Of a stretch of 64,000 nt of DNA, positions 25,886-33,872 are shown piece by piece. Every line of letters begins with the position of its first letter. Positions within the stretch are counted from its first letter, which is position 1. The translations under genes were made by a program, and so were the position numbers. Source of the stretch: Streptomyces aquilus (GTDB lineage: Bacteria; Actinomycetota; Actinomycetes; Streptomycetales; Streptomycetaceae); contig NZ_CP034463.1 of NCBI RefSeq assembly GCF_003955715.1, positions 5,766,001 to 5,830,000 of the forward strand, read 5' to 3'. The notes below the pieces were generated by a model that saw only the letters and a list, made by a program, of their open reading frames with translations, did not search any database and was not told where the DNA came from.

Positions 25886-28174
25886 ATGGAGAAGCTGGGG
25901 GCCGGGGATCCGCAGAGGATCGGGGCGTATCGGCTGCTGGCGCGGCTCGGGGCCGGCGGGATGGGGCAGGTGTATCTCGCGCGGTCGGAGCGGGGGCGGA
26001 CCGTCGCCGTGAAGCTGGTGCGGGAGGAACTCGCCGCGCAGGAGGAGTTCCGGGCGCGGTTCCGGCAGGAGGTGCGGGCCGCCCGGCAGGTCGGCGGGTA
26101 CTGGACGGCACCCGTCCTCGACGCCGACACCGAGGCCGCGGTGCCCTGGGTCGCCACCGGGTACGTCGCCGGGCCGAGCCTCCAGCAGGTCGTCGGCCAT
26201 GACCACGGGGCGCTGCCCGAGCGGTCGGTGAAGATCCTCGCCGCCGGGCTGGCGCACGCGCTCAAGGACATCCACGCCGCCGGGATCATCCACCGTGACC
26301 TGAAGCCCTCCAACGTGCTGGTGACGATCGACGGGCCGCGGGTCATCGACTTCGGCATCGCGCGCGCCCTGGAGACGGTGACCGACGGGGGCCTGACCAG
26401 GACGGGCGCGCTGGTCGGCTCGCCCGGATTCATGGCGCCCGAGCAGGTGCGCGGCGACCGGATCACGCCCGCGTGCGATGTCTTCTGCCTGGGCTCCGTG
26501 CTCGCGTACGCCGCGACCGGCAAGCTTCCCTTCGGCGCCGGGGGCAGTGGCGTGCACGCGCTCATGTTCCGGATCGCCCAGGAGGAACCCGACCTGGAGG
26601 GGGTCCCGGAGGGCCTCGCCGATCTCGTCCTGGCCTGCCTCAAGAAGGACCCGGCCGGCCGCCCGACCCTGGACCAGGTCCTGGACCGCACCGGCGCCGA
26701 GGACACGGTCTCCGGCGGCCGCTCCCGCGACCCGTGGCTGCCGAGCGCCCTGGTGGCGCAACTCGGACGGCATGCGGTGCGGTTGCTGGAGACGGAGGAT
26801 CCGGAGGGGGACGGGAGTGGCGGGGGTGGTGTTGGCGGCGGGGGTGCCGGGGCTGCGGGGGCGGGGGCTGCTGGGTTTGCTGGGGCCGCTGGGCAGGCTG
26901 GGGCTGGTGGGCAGGCTGGGGCCGCTGGGCAGGCTGGGGCTGGTGGGTTTGCGGGGTCTGCCAAGGCTGCTGGGTCTGCCGGAGCCCCCGGGCAGGTCGG
27001 AGCTGCCGGGCAGGCTGGGGCGGCTGGGCAGGTTGGAGCCGCTGGGCAGGCTGGAGCCGCCGGGCAGTTCGGAGCTGCCGGGCAGGCCGGGGCCGCTGGG
27101 CAGGCCGGGGCCGCTGGGCAGGCCGGGGCCGTTCAGGGCGGTGCGCGTGTCGGAGGCGTCGAGGGAGCTGGAGGCGCTCAGGGCCTGGGCGGTGAGGTGG
27201 CGCCCGAGCATGGCTCTGCCGCTGCCGAGGACGCGCCGCCCGGGCCCGGGCAGCCCGGGGGCGGGGCGCCCTTGAATCACCTGCCCACGGCCGTCGGGCA
27301 GTACGGCGGGGCGACCCCTCCGCCGGCCCCGCCCGCCCATCCCGCGTACGGCTACCCGCAGCAGCCGCAGCAGCCGCAGCAGCCGCAGCAGCCTCAGCAG
27401 TACGCGCCGCCGCCCCCGTCCACCCCTGCCTACGGTCACCCCCAGCAGCCCTGGGCGCCCGGCGTCCCGGCGCAGTTCAACCCGTACAGCGGCGGCCCCG
27501 GCGCCACCCCGCCCTACGGCCCAGGCGCCACCCCGCCGTACGGCCCCGGCGCCACTCCGCCCTACGGCCCAGGGGGCACCCCGTACCCGAACCAACCGCA
27601 CCCGCAGCCGGAACCCCCGCGCCGCAACGGCCGGTCCACGATCGCGCTCGTCGCCGTCGCCCTGGTCGTCGCGCTCGGCGCCGGTGGCTCGGTCTACGCG
27701 CTGATGAGCAGCGGCGGCGACGACCAGGCCGACCCCAAGCCCACGCCCACCACCAGCGCGCCCACGACACCCGGCCCCTCGCCGACCTCCACGGAGCCCT
27801 CGCCGACGCCCACCACCTCGGCCCCGGCGGACGGCACCGTCCCCGCCGGCTACCTCGGCACCTGGACCGCGGGCATCGACAACGCGGACGGCCACCACAC
27901 CCGCCAACTCACCATTCAGCAGGGCGAGGTGGGCGACGCGGTGCTCTCCCTCGTCGCCGACGGCCCCGACTACCACTGCGTGTTCCAGGCCGCGCTCACC
28001 GAATCACCGGGCAGCGACGGCCCGTTGGAGATCGGCCCGTCCACGGTCACGGTCGGGGAGCCCGCCACCTCCTGCTCGCCGGGCGCGGCCACCGAGATCA
28101 CCCTGAAGCCGGACGGCACCCTGGAGCGCGTCAACACCGGCAACGGCGAGAAGCTGACGTACACCAAGCAGTAA
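25886..28174 (+). CDS. membrane Ser/Thr protein kinase with Ala/Gly/Gln repeat linker
   Basis: A 762-residue PknB-type kinase. The Gly loop GAGGMG, Lys43, HRDLKPSN (136-143), DFG (155-157) and APEQ are intact. The intracellular linker (about 310-580) is extraordinary. It has AAGQAGAAGQ-type repeats over residues 312-418, then PQQPQQ repeats, then PYGPGATP three times. One TM helix (about 585-607) leads to a Ser/Thr/Pro stalk and an external domain with YLGTWTAGIDNADGHHTRQLTIQQGE, shared with the kinase at 17.4 kb. The start MEKLGAGD follows GGGGAGGG; longer in-frame starts are rejected. Confidence 0.92.
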   Translation: MEKLGAGDPQRIGAYRLLARLGAGGMGQVYLARSERGRTVAVKLVREELAAQEEFRARFRQEVRAARQVGGYWTAPVLDADTEAAVPWVATGYVAGPSLQQVVGHDHGALPERSVKILAAGLAHALKDIHAAGIIHRDLKPSNVLVTIDGPRVIDFGIARALETVTDGGLTRTGALVGSPGFMAPEQVRGDRITPACDVFCLGSVLAYAATGKLPFGAGGSGVHALMFRIAQEEPDLEGVPEGLADLVLACLKKDPAGRPTLDQVLDRTGAEDTVSGGRSRDPWLPSALVAQLGRHAVRLLETEDPEGDGSGGGGVGGGGAGAAGAGAAGFAGAAGQAGAGGQAGAAGQAGAGGFAGSAKAAGSAGAPGQVGAAGQAGAAGQVGAAGQAGAAGQFGAAGQAGAAGQAGAAGQAGAVQGGARVGGVEGAGGAQGLGGEVAPEHGSAAAEDAPPGPGQPGGGAPLNHLPTAVGQYGGATPPPAPPAHPAYGYPQQPQQPQQPQQPQQYAPPPPSTPAYGHPQQPWAPGVPAQFNPYSGGPGATPPYGPGATPPYGPGATPPYGPGGTPYPNQPHPQPEPPRRNGRSTIALVAVALVVALGAGGSVYALMSSGGDDQADPKPTPTTSAPTTPGPSPTSTEPSPTPTTSAPADGTVPAGYLGTWTAGIDNADGHHTRQLTIQQGEVGDAVLSLVADGPDYHCVFQAALTESPGSDGPLEIGPSTVTVGEPATSCSPGAATEITLKPDGTLERVNTGNGEKLTYTKQ
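26819..27139 (+). repeat. in-frame minisatellite encoding AAGQAG-type repeats
   Basis: Within the kinase gene, variants of GCTGGGCAGGCTGGGGC are repeated over about 320 bp, keeping the reading frame and coding for Gly-Ala-Ala-Gly-Gln units. The repeat length is very likely to vary between strains through slippage or recombination. Confidence 0.85.
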
Positions 28175-28231
28175 CGCGGAGTACGCGTCGCGGTAAGGGC
28201 GTTGAGGTCGCACGCTCGTACGGTCCCGTCG

Positions 28232-29731
28232 GTGGAATGGCTGAGCGCAGAGAACCTGGTCGCCGTCGGGACCGCCGTCCTCGGCATCGCCGCGTCCGGG
28301 GTCATGGTCTGGTACGAGCGCCGGGTGCCGCGCCGCAAGCGCATCGGGTACCGCGTCCAGATGGACAACCCGATCGGTGACGACGTCCGTTCGGGGCGGG
28401 CCAACGTCCGTCTGGGGCTCTTCAACGAGGCCCCGGACATGGCCGACGCCACGCTCGTCCTCCTCCGCGTCGAGAACGACGGCTCGCAGGGCATCGACCG
28501 CGACGACTACACGGGCCCCGCCCCGCACGGCCTGACCGCGGTCTTCACCGACCGCACCATCCGCGGCGTCTCGGTCACCCAGCCCACCGACCGCGACCAC
28601 CTCATGGACCACTTCACCCCGGAACGCGGCTTCGGCTACGAGGGCAACCGGCTGCGCATCCCCCGCGTCCCGCTCAACCGCGGCGACCACTTCAAGCTGC
28701 TCGTCCTGCTGTCCGGCGGCGACGTGGGCCGCGGGATACGGCTCACCGGCGGGCTGCGCGAGGGCGAGGTGCACCCCAACCGCAGCGCGACCCCGGACGA
28801 GACCCCGCCCCTGCTCAGCGGCCCGGCGCGGCTGTTCACCGCCCTGCTCACGCTCTCCGTCGTCGCCCTCGCCGGCATCATCGTCGCCCGCGACGACACC
28901 AGACCCCCGCTCGGCTGCGAACAGGGCAGCCTCACGGTGACCGGCTCGACCGCCTTCGCGCCCGTGGTCAGGACGCTCGCGAAGGAGTACGAGAAGGACT
29001 GCGAGGGCGCCGACATCACCGTCCAGGCGCGCGGCAGCGAGGCCGGGGTCGCCGAACTCGCCGCCGAGGGGACGAAGGACGTCATCGCCTTCTCGGACGG
29101 AGCCATGGGCGACCGGCTGGGCCTGCACGGCGAGAAGGTGGCCCTGTCGGCCTTCACCCTCGTCGTGAACGACCGGATCGCCCTCGGCGCCCAGGGTCTG
29201 TCGAAACAGGACGTACGACGGCTCTACGGCGGCGAGATCACTCGCTGGCGCCAACTCGACCCCGCCCTCCCCGATCTGCCGGTCACCCTCGTCAGCCGCA
29301 ACGCCGACTCCGGCACCCGGCAGACCTTCCAGCAGCGCGTCCTCGGCACCTGGGAGCGGGTGCCGAGCACGTCACTGGACTGCGTCCACCAGGACGACCG
29401 CTCGGCATCCGTCGTGCGCTGCGAACTCGACTCCACACAGGACGTGTTGGAGGCGGTGAGCAAGGTGCCCGGCGCCATCGGCTACAGCGAACTCACCGTC
29501 GCGGCGGGCCACGAGGGCGTGCGGACCGTGCCGCTCGACGGCATCGCCCCGTCCGTGAAGACCGACCGCTACCCCTACCGGGGCGTCGAGTACGCCTACA
29601 CCCACCGCGCCGCGCGGCCCGGTTCGCTCGCCGCCGCCTTCCTCGCCTACCTCGACGAGGCCACGAGCCAGGACGTGATCCGCGAGTACGGCCATCTTCC
29701 GTGCGAGCGGCAAGAGGAGTTGTGTGGGTGA
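28232..29731 (+). CDS. membrane-anchored PstS-like substrate-binding protein
   Basis: About 499 residues. An N-terminal TM helix (LVAVGTAVLGIAASGVMVWYERRV) leads to a beta-rich domain of about 170 residues. A second TM (LFTALLTLSVVALAGIIVARD) then precedes a phosphate-binding-protein-like module: LTVTGSTAFAPVVRTLAKEYEKDC, RGSEAGVAELAAEG, NADSGTRQTFQQRVL, GAIGYSELTVA. Those SGTRQTF and GSTAF loops are PstS landmarks. The start is uncertain (GTG used; a TTG 10 codons upstream also possible) because no strong ribosome site is seen. It may sense an anion. It follows the kinase by about 60 bp. Confidence 0.8.
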   Translation: MEWLSAENLVAVGTAVLGIAASGVMVWYERRVPRRKRIGYRVQMDNPIGDDVRSGRANVRLGLFNEAPDMADATLVLLRVENDGSQGIDRDDYTGPAPHGLTAVFTDRTIRGVSVTQPTDRDHLMDHFTPERGFGYEGNRLRIPRVPLNRGDHFKLLVLLSGGDVGRGIRLTGGLREGEVHPNRSATPDETPPLLSGPARLFTALLTLSVVALAGIIVARDDTRPPLGCEQGSLTVTGSTAFAPVVRTLAKEYEKDCEGADITVQARGSEAGVAELAAEGTKDVIAFSDGAMGDRLGLHGEKVALSAFTLVVNDRIALGAQGLSKQDVRRLYGGEITRWRQLDPALPDLPVTLVSRNADSGTRQTFQQRVLGTWERVPSTSLDCVHQDDRSASVVRCELDSTQDVLEAVSKVPGAIGYSELTVAAGHEGVRTVPLDGIAPSVKTDRYPYRGVEYAYTHRAARPGSLAAAFLAYLDEATSQDVIREYGHLPCERQEELCG

Positions 29732-29781
29732 CGACACCTGACCCACTGAGCCCACTGATCCCACCGACCCCGGGAGAGTGC

Positions 29782-31188
29782 ATGCGTCCCAGCAGAAGAA
29801 CGGTCCTGACCGTGACGGGAGGGGCCGCGCTGGCCGCGGGTACCGGCGCGGCCGAGGCAGCCGGGGCAGCCGAGGCGGCACCGCTCGGCGGCCGGCCACC
29901 GGCCACCGCCCAGCCCCCGACCCGTGAACTCCGAGCACTGTTAAGGGAGATCGACCCCGCCCGCATCGAGGCCACGGTCCGCAAGCTCGTCTCCTTCGGT
30001 ACCCGCCACACCCTCTCCACCCAGGACGACCCGGCCCGCGGCATCGGCGCCGCCCGCGACTGGCTGCTGGCGGAGCTGCGCTCGTACGCCGCCGGTTCGG
30101 GCGGCCGGATGACGGCGGAACTCCAGTCGTACGTCCAGGAACCGGGCCCGCGCATCCCGACGCCGACCCGGATCACCAACGTCGTCGCCACCCTGCGCGG
30201 CTCGGTGACGCCGGACCGGATCTACGTCGTCTCCGGGCACTACGACTCCCGGGTCACCGACGTCATGGACGCCACCTCCGACGCGCCGGGCGCGGACGAC
30301 GACGCGTCCGGGGTGGCGGTCGTCCTGGAGCTGGCGCGGGTGATGGCGAAACGCCGACCCGCCGCGACGATCGTGTTCGCGGCGGTGGCGGGGGAGGAGC
30401 AGGGCCTGTTCGGATCGGCTTACCTGGCCCAGCAGTTCAAGGCCGCAGGGGCGGACGTCCAGGGCATGTTCACCAACGACATCGTCGGCAGCCCGACCGC
30501 GGACGACGGCACCCGCGACCCGTACACCATCCGGCTCTTCGCGGAAGGCGTGCCGTCCTCGGAGACCGCCGAGCAGGCCGCGATCCGCCGCTCGGTGGGC
30601 GGCGAGAACGACTCGGCCACCCGCCAACTCGCCCGCTTCGTACGGGACGTGGCCGACAACGACGCCACCGGCATGCACATCCGCGTCGTCTACCGCCGGG
30701 ACCGCTACCGCCGCGGCGGCGACCACATCCCGTTCCTCGAACGCGCCTACCCCGCCGCCCGCTTCACCGAGCCCGCCGAGGACTTCGCCCACCAGCACCA
30801 GGACGTCCGTGTCGAGGACGGCAAGCAGTACGGCGACCTCCCCGAGTTCTGCGACTTCGACTTCACCGCCCGCGTCGCCAAGGTCAACGGCGCCGCCCTG
30901 TGGACGCTGGCGCAGGCCCCGGGCACCCCGAGGGGCGCGAAGATCGTCACGACCCTGCTCACCAACTCCACCCGGCTCGTGTGGACGCGGGGCACGGAAC
31001 CGGACCTCGCCGGCTACGAGATCGTGTGGCGGGAGACGACGGCGCCCGAGTGGACGCATGTCGTCCCGGTCGGCGACGTGACGACGTACGAGGTCGACCT
31101 GTCGAAGGACAACGTCTTCTTCGGGGTACGGGCGGTGAACACGAAGGGGCTCAGAAGCCCGGTGGCCTTCCCCGACCCACAGGCCTGA
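29782..31188 (+). CDS. secreted M28-family aminopeptidase
   Basis: A 468-residue exported zinc peptidase. The signal RPSRRTVLTVTGGAALAAGTGAAEA has a twin-arginine-like RRT. The dinuclear zinc site is visible as VVSGHYDSR (His/Asp), PGADDDASGVAV (bridging Asp), FAAVAGEEQGLFGS (catalytic Glu pair) and the later NDIVG and FAHQHQDV. A C-terminal fibronectin-III-like segment TRLVWTRGTEPDLAGYEIVWRETTAPEW...TYEVDLSKDNVFFGVRAVN follows. The stop codon lies inside a 9-bp tandem repeat. Confidence 0.9.
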   Translation: MRPSRRTVLTVTGGAALAAGTGAAEAAGAAEAAPLGGRPPATAQPPTRELRALLREIDPARIEATVRKLVSFGTRHTLSTQDDPARGIGAARDWLLAELRSYAAGSGGRMTAELQSYVQEPGPRIPTPTRITNVVATLRGSVTPDRIYVVSGHYDSRVTDVMDATSDAPGADDDASGVAVVLELARVMAKRRPAATIVFAAVAGEEQGLFGSAYLAQQFKAAGADVQGMFTNDIVGSPTADDGTRDPYTIRLFAEGVPSSETAEQAAIRRSVGGENDSATRQLARFVRDVADNDATGMHIRVVYRRDRYRRGGDHIPFLERAYPAARFTEPAEDFAHQHQDVRVEDGKQYGDLPEFCDFDFTARVAKVNGAALWTLAQAPGTPRGAKIVTTLLTNSTRLVWTRGTEPDLAGYEIVWRETTAPEWTHVVPVGDVTTYEVDLSKDNVFFGVRAVNTKGLRSPVAFPDPQA

Positions 31189-31244
31189 CCGGCCTGACCG
31201 GCCTGACCGGCCTGACCGGCCTGACCGGCCTGACCGGGCTGACC
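31182..31244 (+). repeat. 9-bp tandem repeat, seven units
   Basis: GGCCTGACC is repeated six times exactly and once as GGGCTGACC. The first unit contains the stop codon of the M28 peptidase gene, and the array runs to within one base of the convergent LuxR-type gene's stop codon. A point mutation in that stop would add Gly-Leu-Thr repeats only in a shifted frame; in the peptidase frame every unit contains TGA. Confidence 0.95.
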
Positions 31245-31245
31245 T

Positions 31246-31851
31246 CTAGATCCAGCCCTGCTGCCAGGCGTGATGGGCCGCCGCGTGCCGGGTGGTGGCC
31301 CCCAGCTTGGACATCGCGGCGGAGAGGTAGTTGCGCACGGTCCCCTGCGCCAGATGGACCTGCTGGGCGATCTCCGCCACCGACGCCCCGGTGCGGGCCG
31401 CCCGCAGCACCTCCAACTCCCGTGCGCTGAGCGGGCAGTCGTCCTCGGTCAGCGCGGACGCGGCGATGTCGGGGTCGACGTAGCGGCGCCCCGCGGCGAT
31501 GTCCCGGAGGATCTCGGACAGCCGGGCGGCGGGGGTGGTCTTCGGCACGAACCCGCGCACCCCTGCGGCCAGCGCGCGGCGCAGCACGGCGGGCCGGGCG
31601 TGCCGGGTGACGAGGACGACGTGGGTGCCCGGCCGCCCGGCCCGGATCTCCTCGGCGGCCCGCAGCCCGTCCGTGGGCGGCATCTCCAGATCCAGTACGG
31701 CGATGTCGGGCCGGTGTTCGAGGGCGAGCCGCACGGCGTCGGTGGAGGTCGTGGCCTCCGCGACCACGGTGAGGTCGTCCTCCAGGGAGAGCAGGGCGGC
31801 GAGGGCACCGCGCAGGAGATCCTCGTCGTCGGCGAGGAGGAGCCGGATCAC
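31246..31851 (-). CDS. NarL/LuxR-type response regulator
   Basis: A 201-residue regulator. The receiver domain has LLLADDEDLLRGALAALLSLEDDLTVVAEA (acidic pair), the phosphoacceptor in IAVLDLEMPPTDG and the conserved Lys in FVPKTTPAARL. The LuxR helix-turn-helix is CPLSARELEVLRAARTGASVAEIAQQVHLAQGTVRNYLSAAMSKLG. It starts at GTG. The partner histidine kinase is upstream on the same strand, but 39-bp repeats now separate the two. Confidence 0.92.
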   Translation of the reverse strand: MIRLLLADDEDLLRGALAALLSLEDDLTVVAEATTSTDAVRLALEHRPDIAVLDLEMPPTDGLRAAEEIRAGRPGTHVVLVTRHARPAVLRRALAAGVRGFVPKTTPAARLSEILRDIAAGRRYVDPDIAASALTEDDCPLSARELEVLRAARTGASVAEIAQQVHLAQGTVRNYLSAAMSKLGATTRHAAAHHAWQQGWI

Positions 31852-31853
31852 TG

Positions 31854-31974
31854 GGCGGCCCCTGGGTGGGCGGTGTAGGGCGGGGTTGCTCGGCGGTTGT
31901 TTGGGTGGGCGGTGTCGGGCGGGGTCGCTCGGCGGTCCCTTGGGTGGGCGGTGTCGGGCCGGTTCACTCGGCGG
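31854..31974. repeat. 39-bp repeats between response regulator and histidine kinase
   Basis: The core TGGGTGGGCGGTGT begins at 31863, 31902 and 31941 and GGCGG recurs at 31854, 31892, 31931 and 31970, giving steps of 38, 39 and 39 bp. The outermost copies contain, at equivalent positions, the GTG start of the regulator and the TGA stop of the kinase. The array therefore looks like repeated duplication of an original GTGA overlap. Confidence 0.88.
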
Positions 31975-33142
31975 CCCCCTGCACGGGCAGTGTCGCGGTC
32001 ACCGTGAAACGGTCGCCGTCCGCCCGCTCCCAGGTCAACTCCCCTCCCGCGCCCCGCAGTCGTTCGGCGAGCCCCCGCAGCCCGGTGCCGTCGGCGCTGT
32101 CGGGACGGGTGACGGCCCCGTCGTTGGCGATCCGCAGCCGGACCCGGTCGTCGACGCGTCGGTAGTCGACCTCGGCGGTGCGGGCCTGGCTGTGGCGCAG
32201 CACGTTGGTGGTGGCCTCACGCATCACGAGCCCGAGGAGACCGCGGGCGGGGTCACCCAACTGCCCCTCCCGCGCGGCAGGTTCGAGCGACATCCGCGCA
32301 TCGATCCCGGCCGCCGCCAGCACCCGGGTGGCGTTGGCGATCTCGTCGTCGAGCGTCGTACGGCGAATGCCCTGCACGACGGCCCGCGTGTCCCGCAGCG
32401 CGTCCGCGCACAGCTGCCGTATCTCCCGCATCTCGGCGGCGGCGCGGGGCGGATCGGCCTCGGCGAGCCGCGACGCCAATTCGGCCTTCAGGGCGATGAC
32501 TTGCAGGTGATGGCCCTGGATGTCATGGAGGTCGGAGGCGAACCGCAGCCGCTCGTCCTTCACCGCCAGCTCCGCCTCCAGCCGCCGCGCCCGGTCCAGC
32601 CGCCCCGCGATCCGCCACGCCCACAGCGGCCCGAGCACGGTCCACACGGTGAACGCCGTCAGAAAGGCCGGGAAGAGGGCCGCGTAAGCCAACTCGCCGT
32701 CGCCGGCGGCCAGACTCACCGCGCCGCCGGGCAGCAGCGCGAACGCGACGGCAGCCCCGATCAGCCACCGTCTGCCGGGGACGGCGGGCAGACCGGCCGC
32801 GACGATCGCCACGGTCACGGCCGGGGCGACCGCCCACAGCCCGTAGTTGTGCCGCGCCAACGGCGGTACGGCGAGCACGGCGGCGGCGAGACAGGCGGTG
32901 ACGATCCATCCCGCGCGCGGCCGCGAGCCCGGCGCCCGCTCCGCCATCGACCCGCCGAGCAGCACGACGGCGGCCACGGCGTGCACGGCCAGCGCCGGCA
33001 CGACCGGCGCCCGTGCCCACAGCGGCACGTCCCCGTCCAGCGCCCAGGTCCCGTACGCCACCACCAGCACACACAGCACGGTCCCCGGCACGGCCCACCA
33101 CGTGTACCGCCGGAAACCCGCGAGCCCCGCCCCCTCGTCCAC
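31964..33142 (-). CDS. NarL-type sensor histidine kinase
   Basis: A 392-residue kinase. The first half has about five hydrophobic helices and no large external loop. The HisKA_3 helix FASDLHDIQGHHLQVIALKAELA carries the phosphorylated His in LHDI. The C-terminal ATPase has MREATTNVLRHSQA (N-box), RIANDG and GTGLRGLAERLRGAGGELTWER. It resembles DesK-like sensors, which often watch membrane state. It forms a two-component system with the following response regulator; the neighbouring membrane protein gene diverges. Confidence 0.9.
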   Translation of the reverse strand: MDEGAGLAGFRRYTWWAVPGTVLCVLVVAYGTWALDGDVPLWARAPVVPALAVHAVAAVVLLGGSMAERAPGSRPRAGWIVTACLAAAVLAVPPLARHNYGLWAVAPAVTVAIVAAGLPAVPGRRWLIGAAVAFALLPGGAVSLAAGDGELAYAALFPAFLTAFTVWTVLGPLWAWRIAGRLDRARRLEAELAVKDERLRFASDLHDIQGHHLQVIALKAELASRLAEADPPRAAAEMREIRQLCADALRDTRAVVQGIRRTTLDDEIANATRVLAAAGIDARMSLEPAAREGQLGDPARGLLGLVMREATTNVLRHSQARTAEVDYRRVDDRVRLRIANDGAVTRPDSADGTGLRGLAERLRGAGGELTWERADGDRFTVTATLPVQGAAE

Positions 33143-33165
33143 GCGGTCATTGTGGCAGCGGGGAG

Positions 33166-33179
33166 ATGACAGATGTCAT
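33166..33179. promoter_or_regulatory. perfect 14-bp palindrome ATGACAGATGTCAT
   Basis: The sequence is exactly self-complementary around the central GA/TC step apart from the 2-base spacer (ATGACA-GA-TGTCAT). It lies in the gap between the histidine kinase and the divergent membrane protein gene. This shape is common for NarL-type response regulators, so the neighbouring regulator is the likely binder. Confidence 0.65.
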
Positions 33180-33238
33180 ACGACGACGTGCGTGCTCGGC
33201 ACTACTGCCGTTTTTCGGCCCCCGCGACCCTGAACGGC

Positions 33239-33799
33239 ATGACGCACATCAACACGGCACCGCTGACCCGCCGTTGGCCGACGTTCGCGGCGCTCGCGCT
33301 CTGGGCGGCCCAGGCGGCGGCGAGCGCGTCGGACACGTTGGCGGACTCGGTCGAGGGGTTCGGGCAGGTGCTGCCGCTGCTGCCCCTCCTCTACGTGGTG
33401 ATCAACCAACTGGGCACACCCAGGGCGACCTGGCCGGTGCTGGGCGGGGGCCTGGTCCTCGTCCTCGGCCTCCAGGCCCTGGACGTGGTCTCACCGGCGG
33501 GCGCGATGATCGGCATCGCACTGGCCGTACTGCTGTGGGGGCCGCTGCGGGGCGCGCCGCGCGCGTGGGGCTTGCAGGCGGCGGGGGTGGTGGGCTTCGG
33601 GGCGCTGGCGGTGACGGGGCTGGTGGTGGACCCGGAGGTGGGGCGGTGGGTGGTGGCGGCGGGATGGCTGGGCCACGGGGTGTGGGACCTGGCGCATCTG
33701 ACGCTGGAGAGGCTGAAGGGGGTGGTCGCGCCGACCTTCGCGGAGTGGTGCGCGGTGGTGGACGTGTTGGTGGGGGCTGAGCTGCTGATCGCGGGGTGA
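33239..33799 (+). CDS. multi-pass membrane protein, probable two-component target
   Basis: A 186-residue protein of about five to six TM helices: FAALALWAAQAAASASDTLA, VLPLLPLLYVVINQL, WPVLGGGLVLVLGLQAL, AGAMIGIALAVLLWGPL, GFGALAVTGLVV. GHGVWDLAHLTLERLKGVVAPTFAEWCAVVD is the conserved-looking region near the end. The family was not recognised. Met at MTHINTAPLTRRW is chosen; an upstream ATG overlaps the palindrome and is less likely. It is divergent from the sensor kinase and likely controlled by that system. Confidence 0.75.
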   Translation: MTHINTAPLTRRWPTFAALALWAAQAAASASDTLADSVEGFGQVLPLLPLLYVVINQLGTPRATWPVLGGGLVLVLGLQALDVVSPAGAMIGIALAVLLWGPLRGAPRAWGLQAAGVVGFGALAVTGLVVDPEVGRWVVAAGWLGHGVWDLAHLTLERLKGVVAPTFAEWCAVVDVLVGAELLIAG

Positions 33800-33872
33800 C
33801 TGCGCCCACCCGGGGGCGCGGGGAACCGCGCCCAGCCGCGACGCACCCGCACGACAACCCGGCTGCTCCCCG

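Noticed and set aside
31189..31244. A reading frame coding Gly-Leu-Thr repeats through the 9-bp array.
   Set aside because: It is out of frame with the peptidase and has no start or ribosome site; it is a by-product of the repeat.
31854..31974. Regular 39-bp repeats that could recall a CRISPR array.
   Set aside because: The units are contiguous with no unique spacers, contain coding ends of two genes and have no cas genes nearby.
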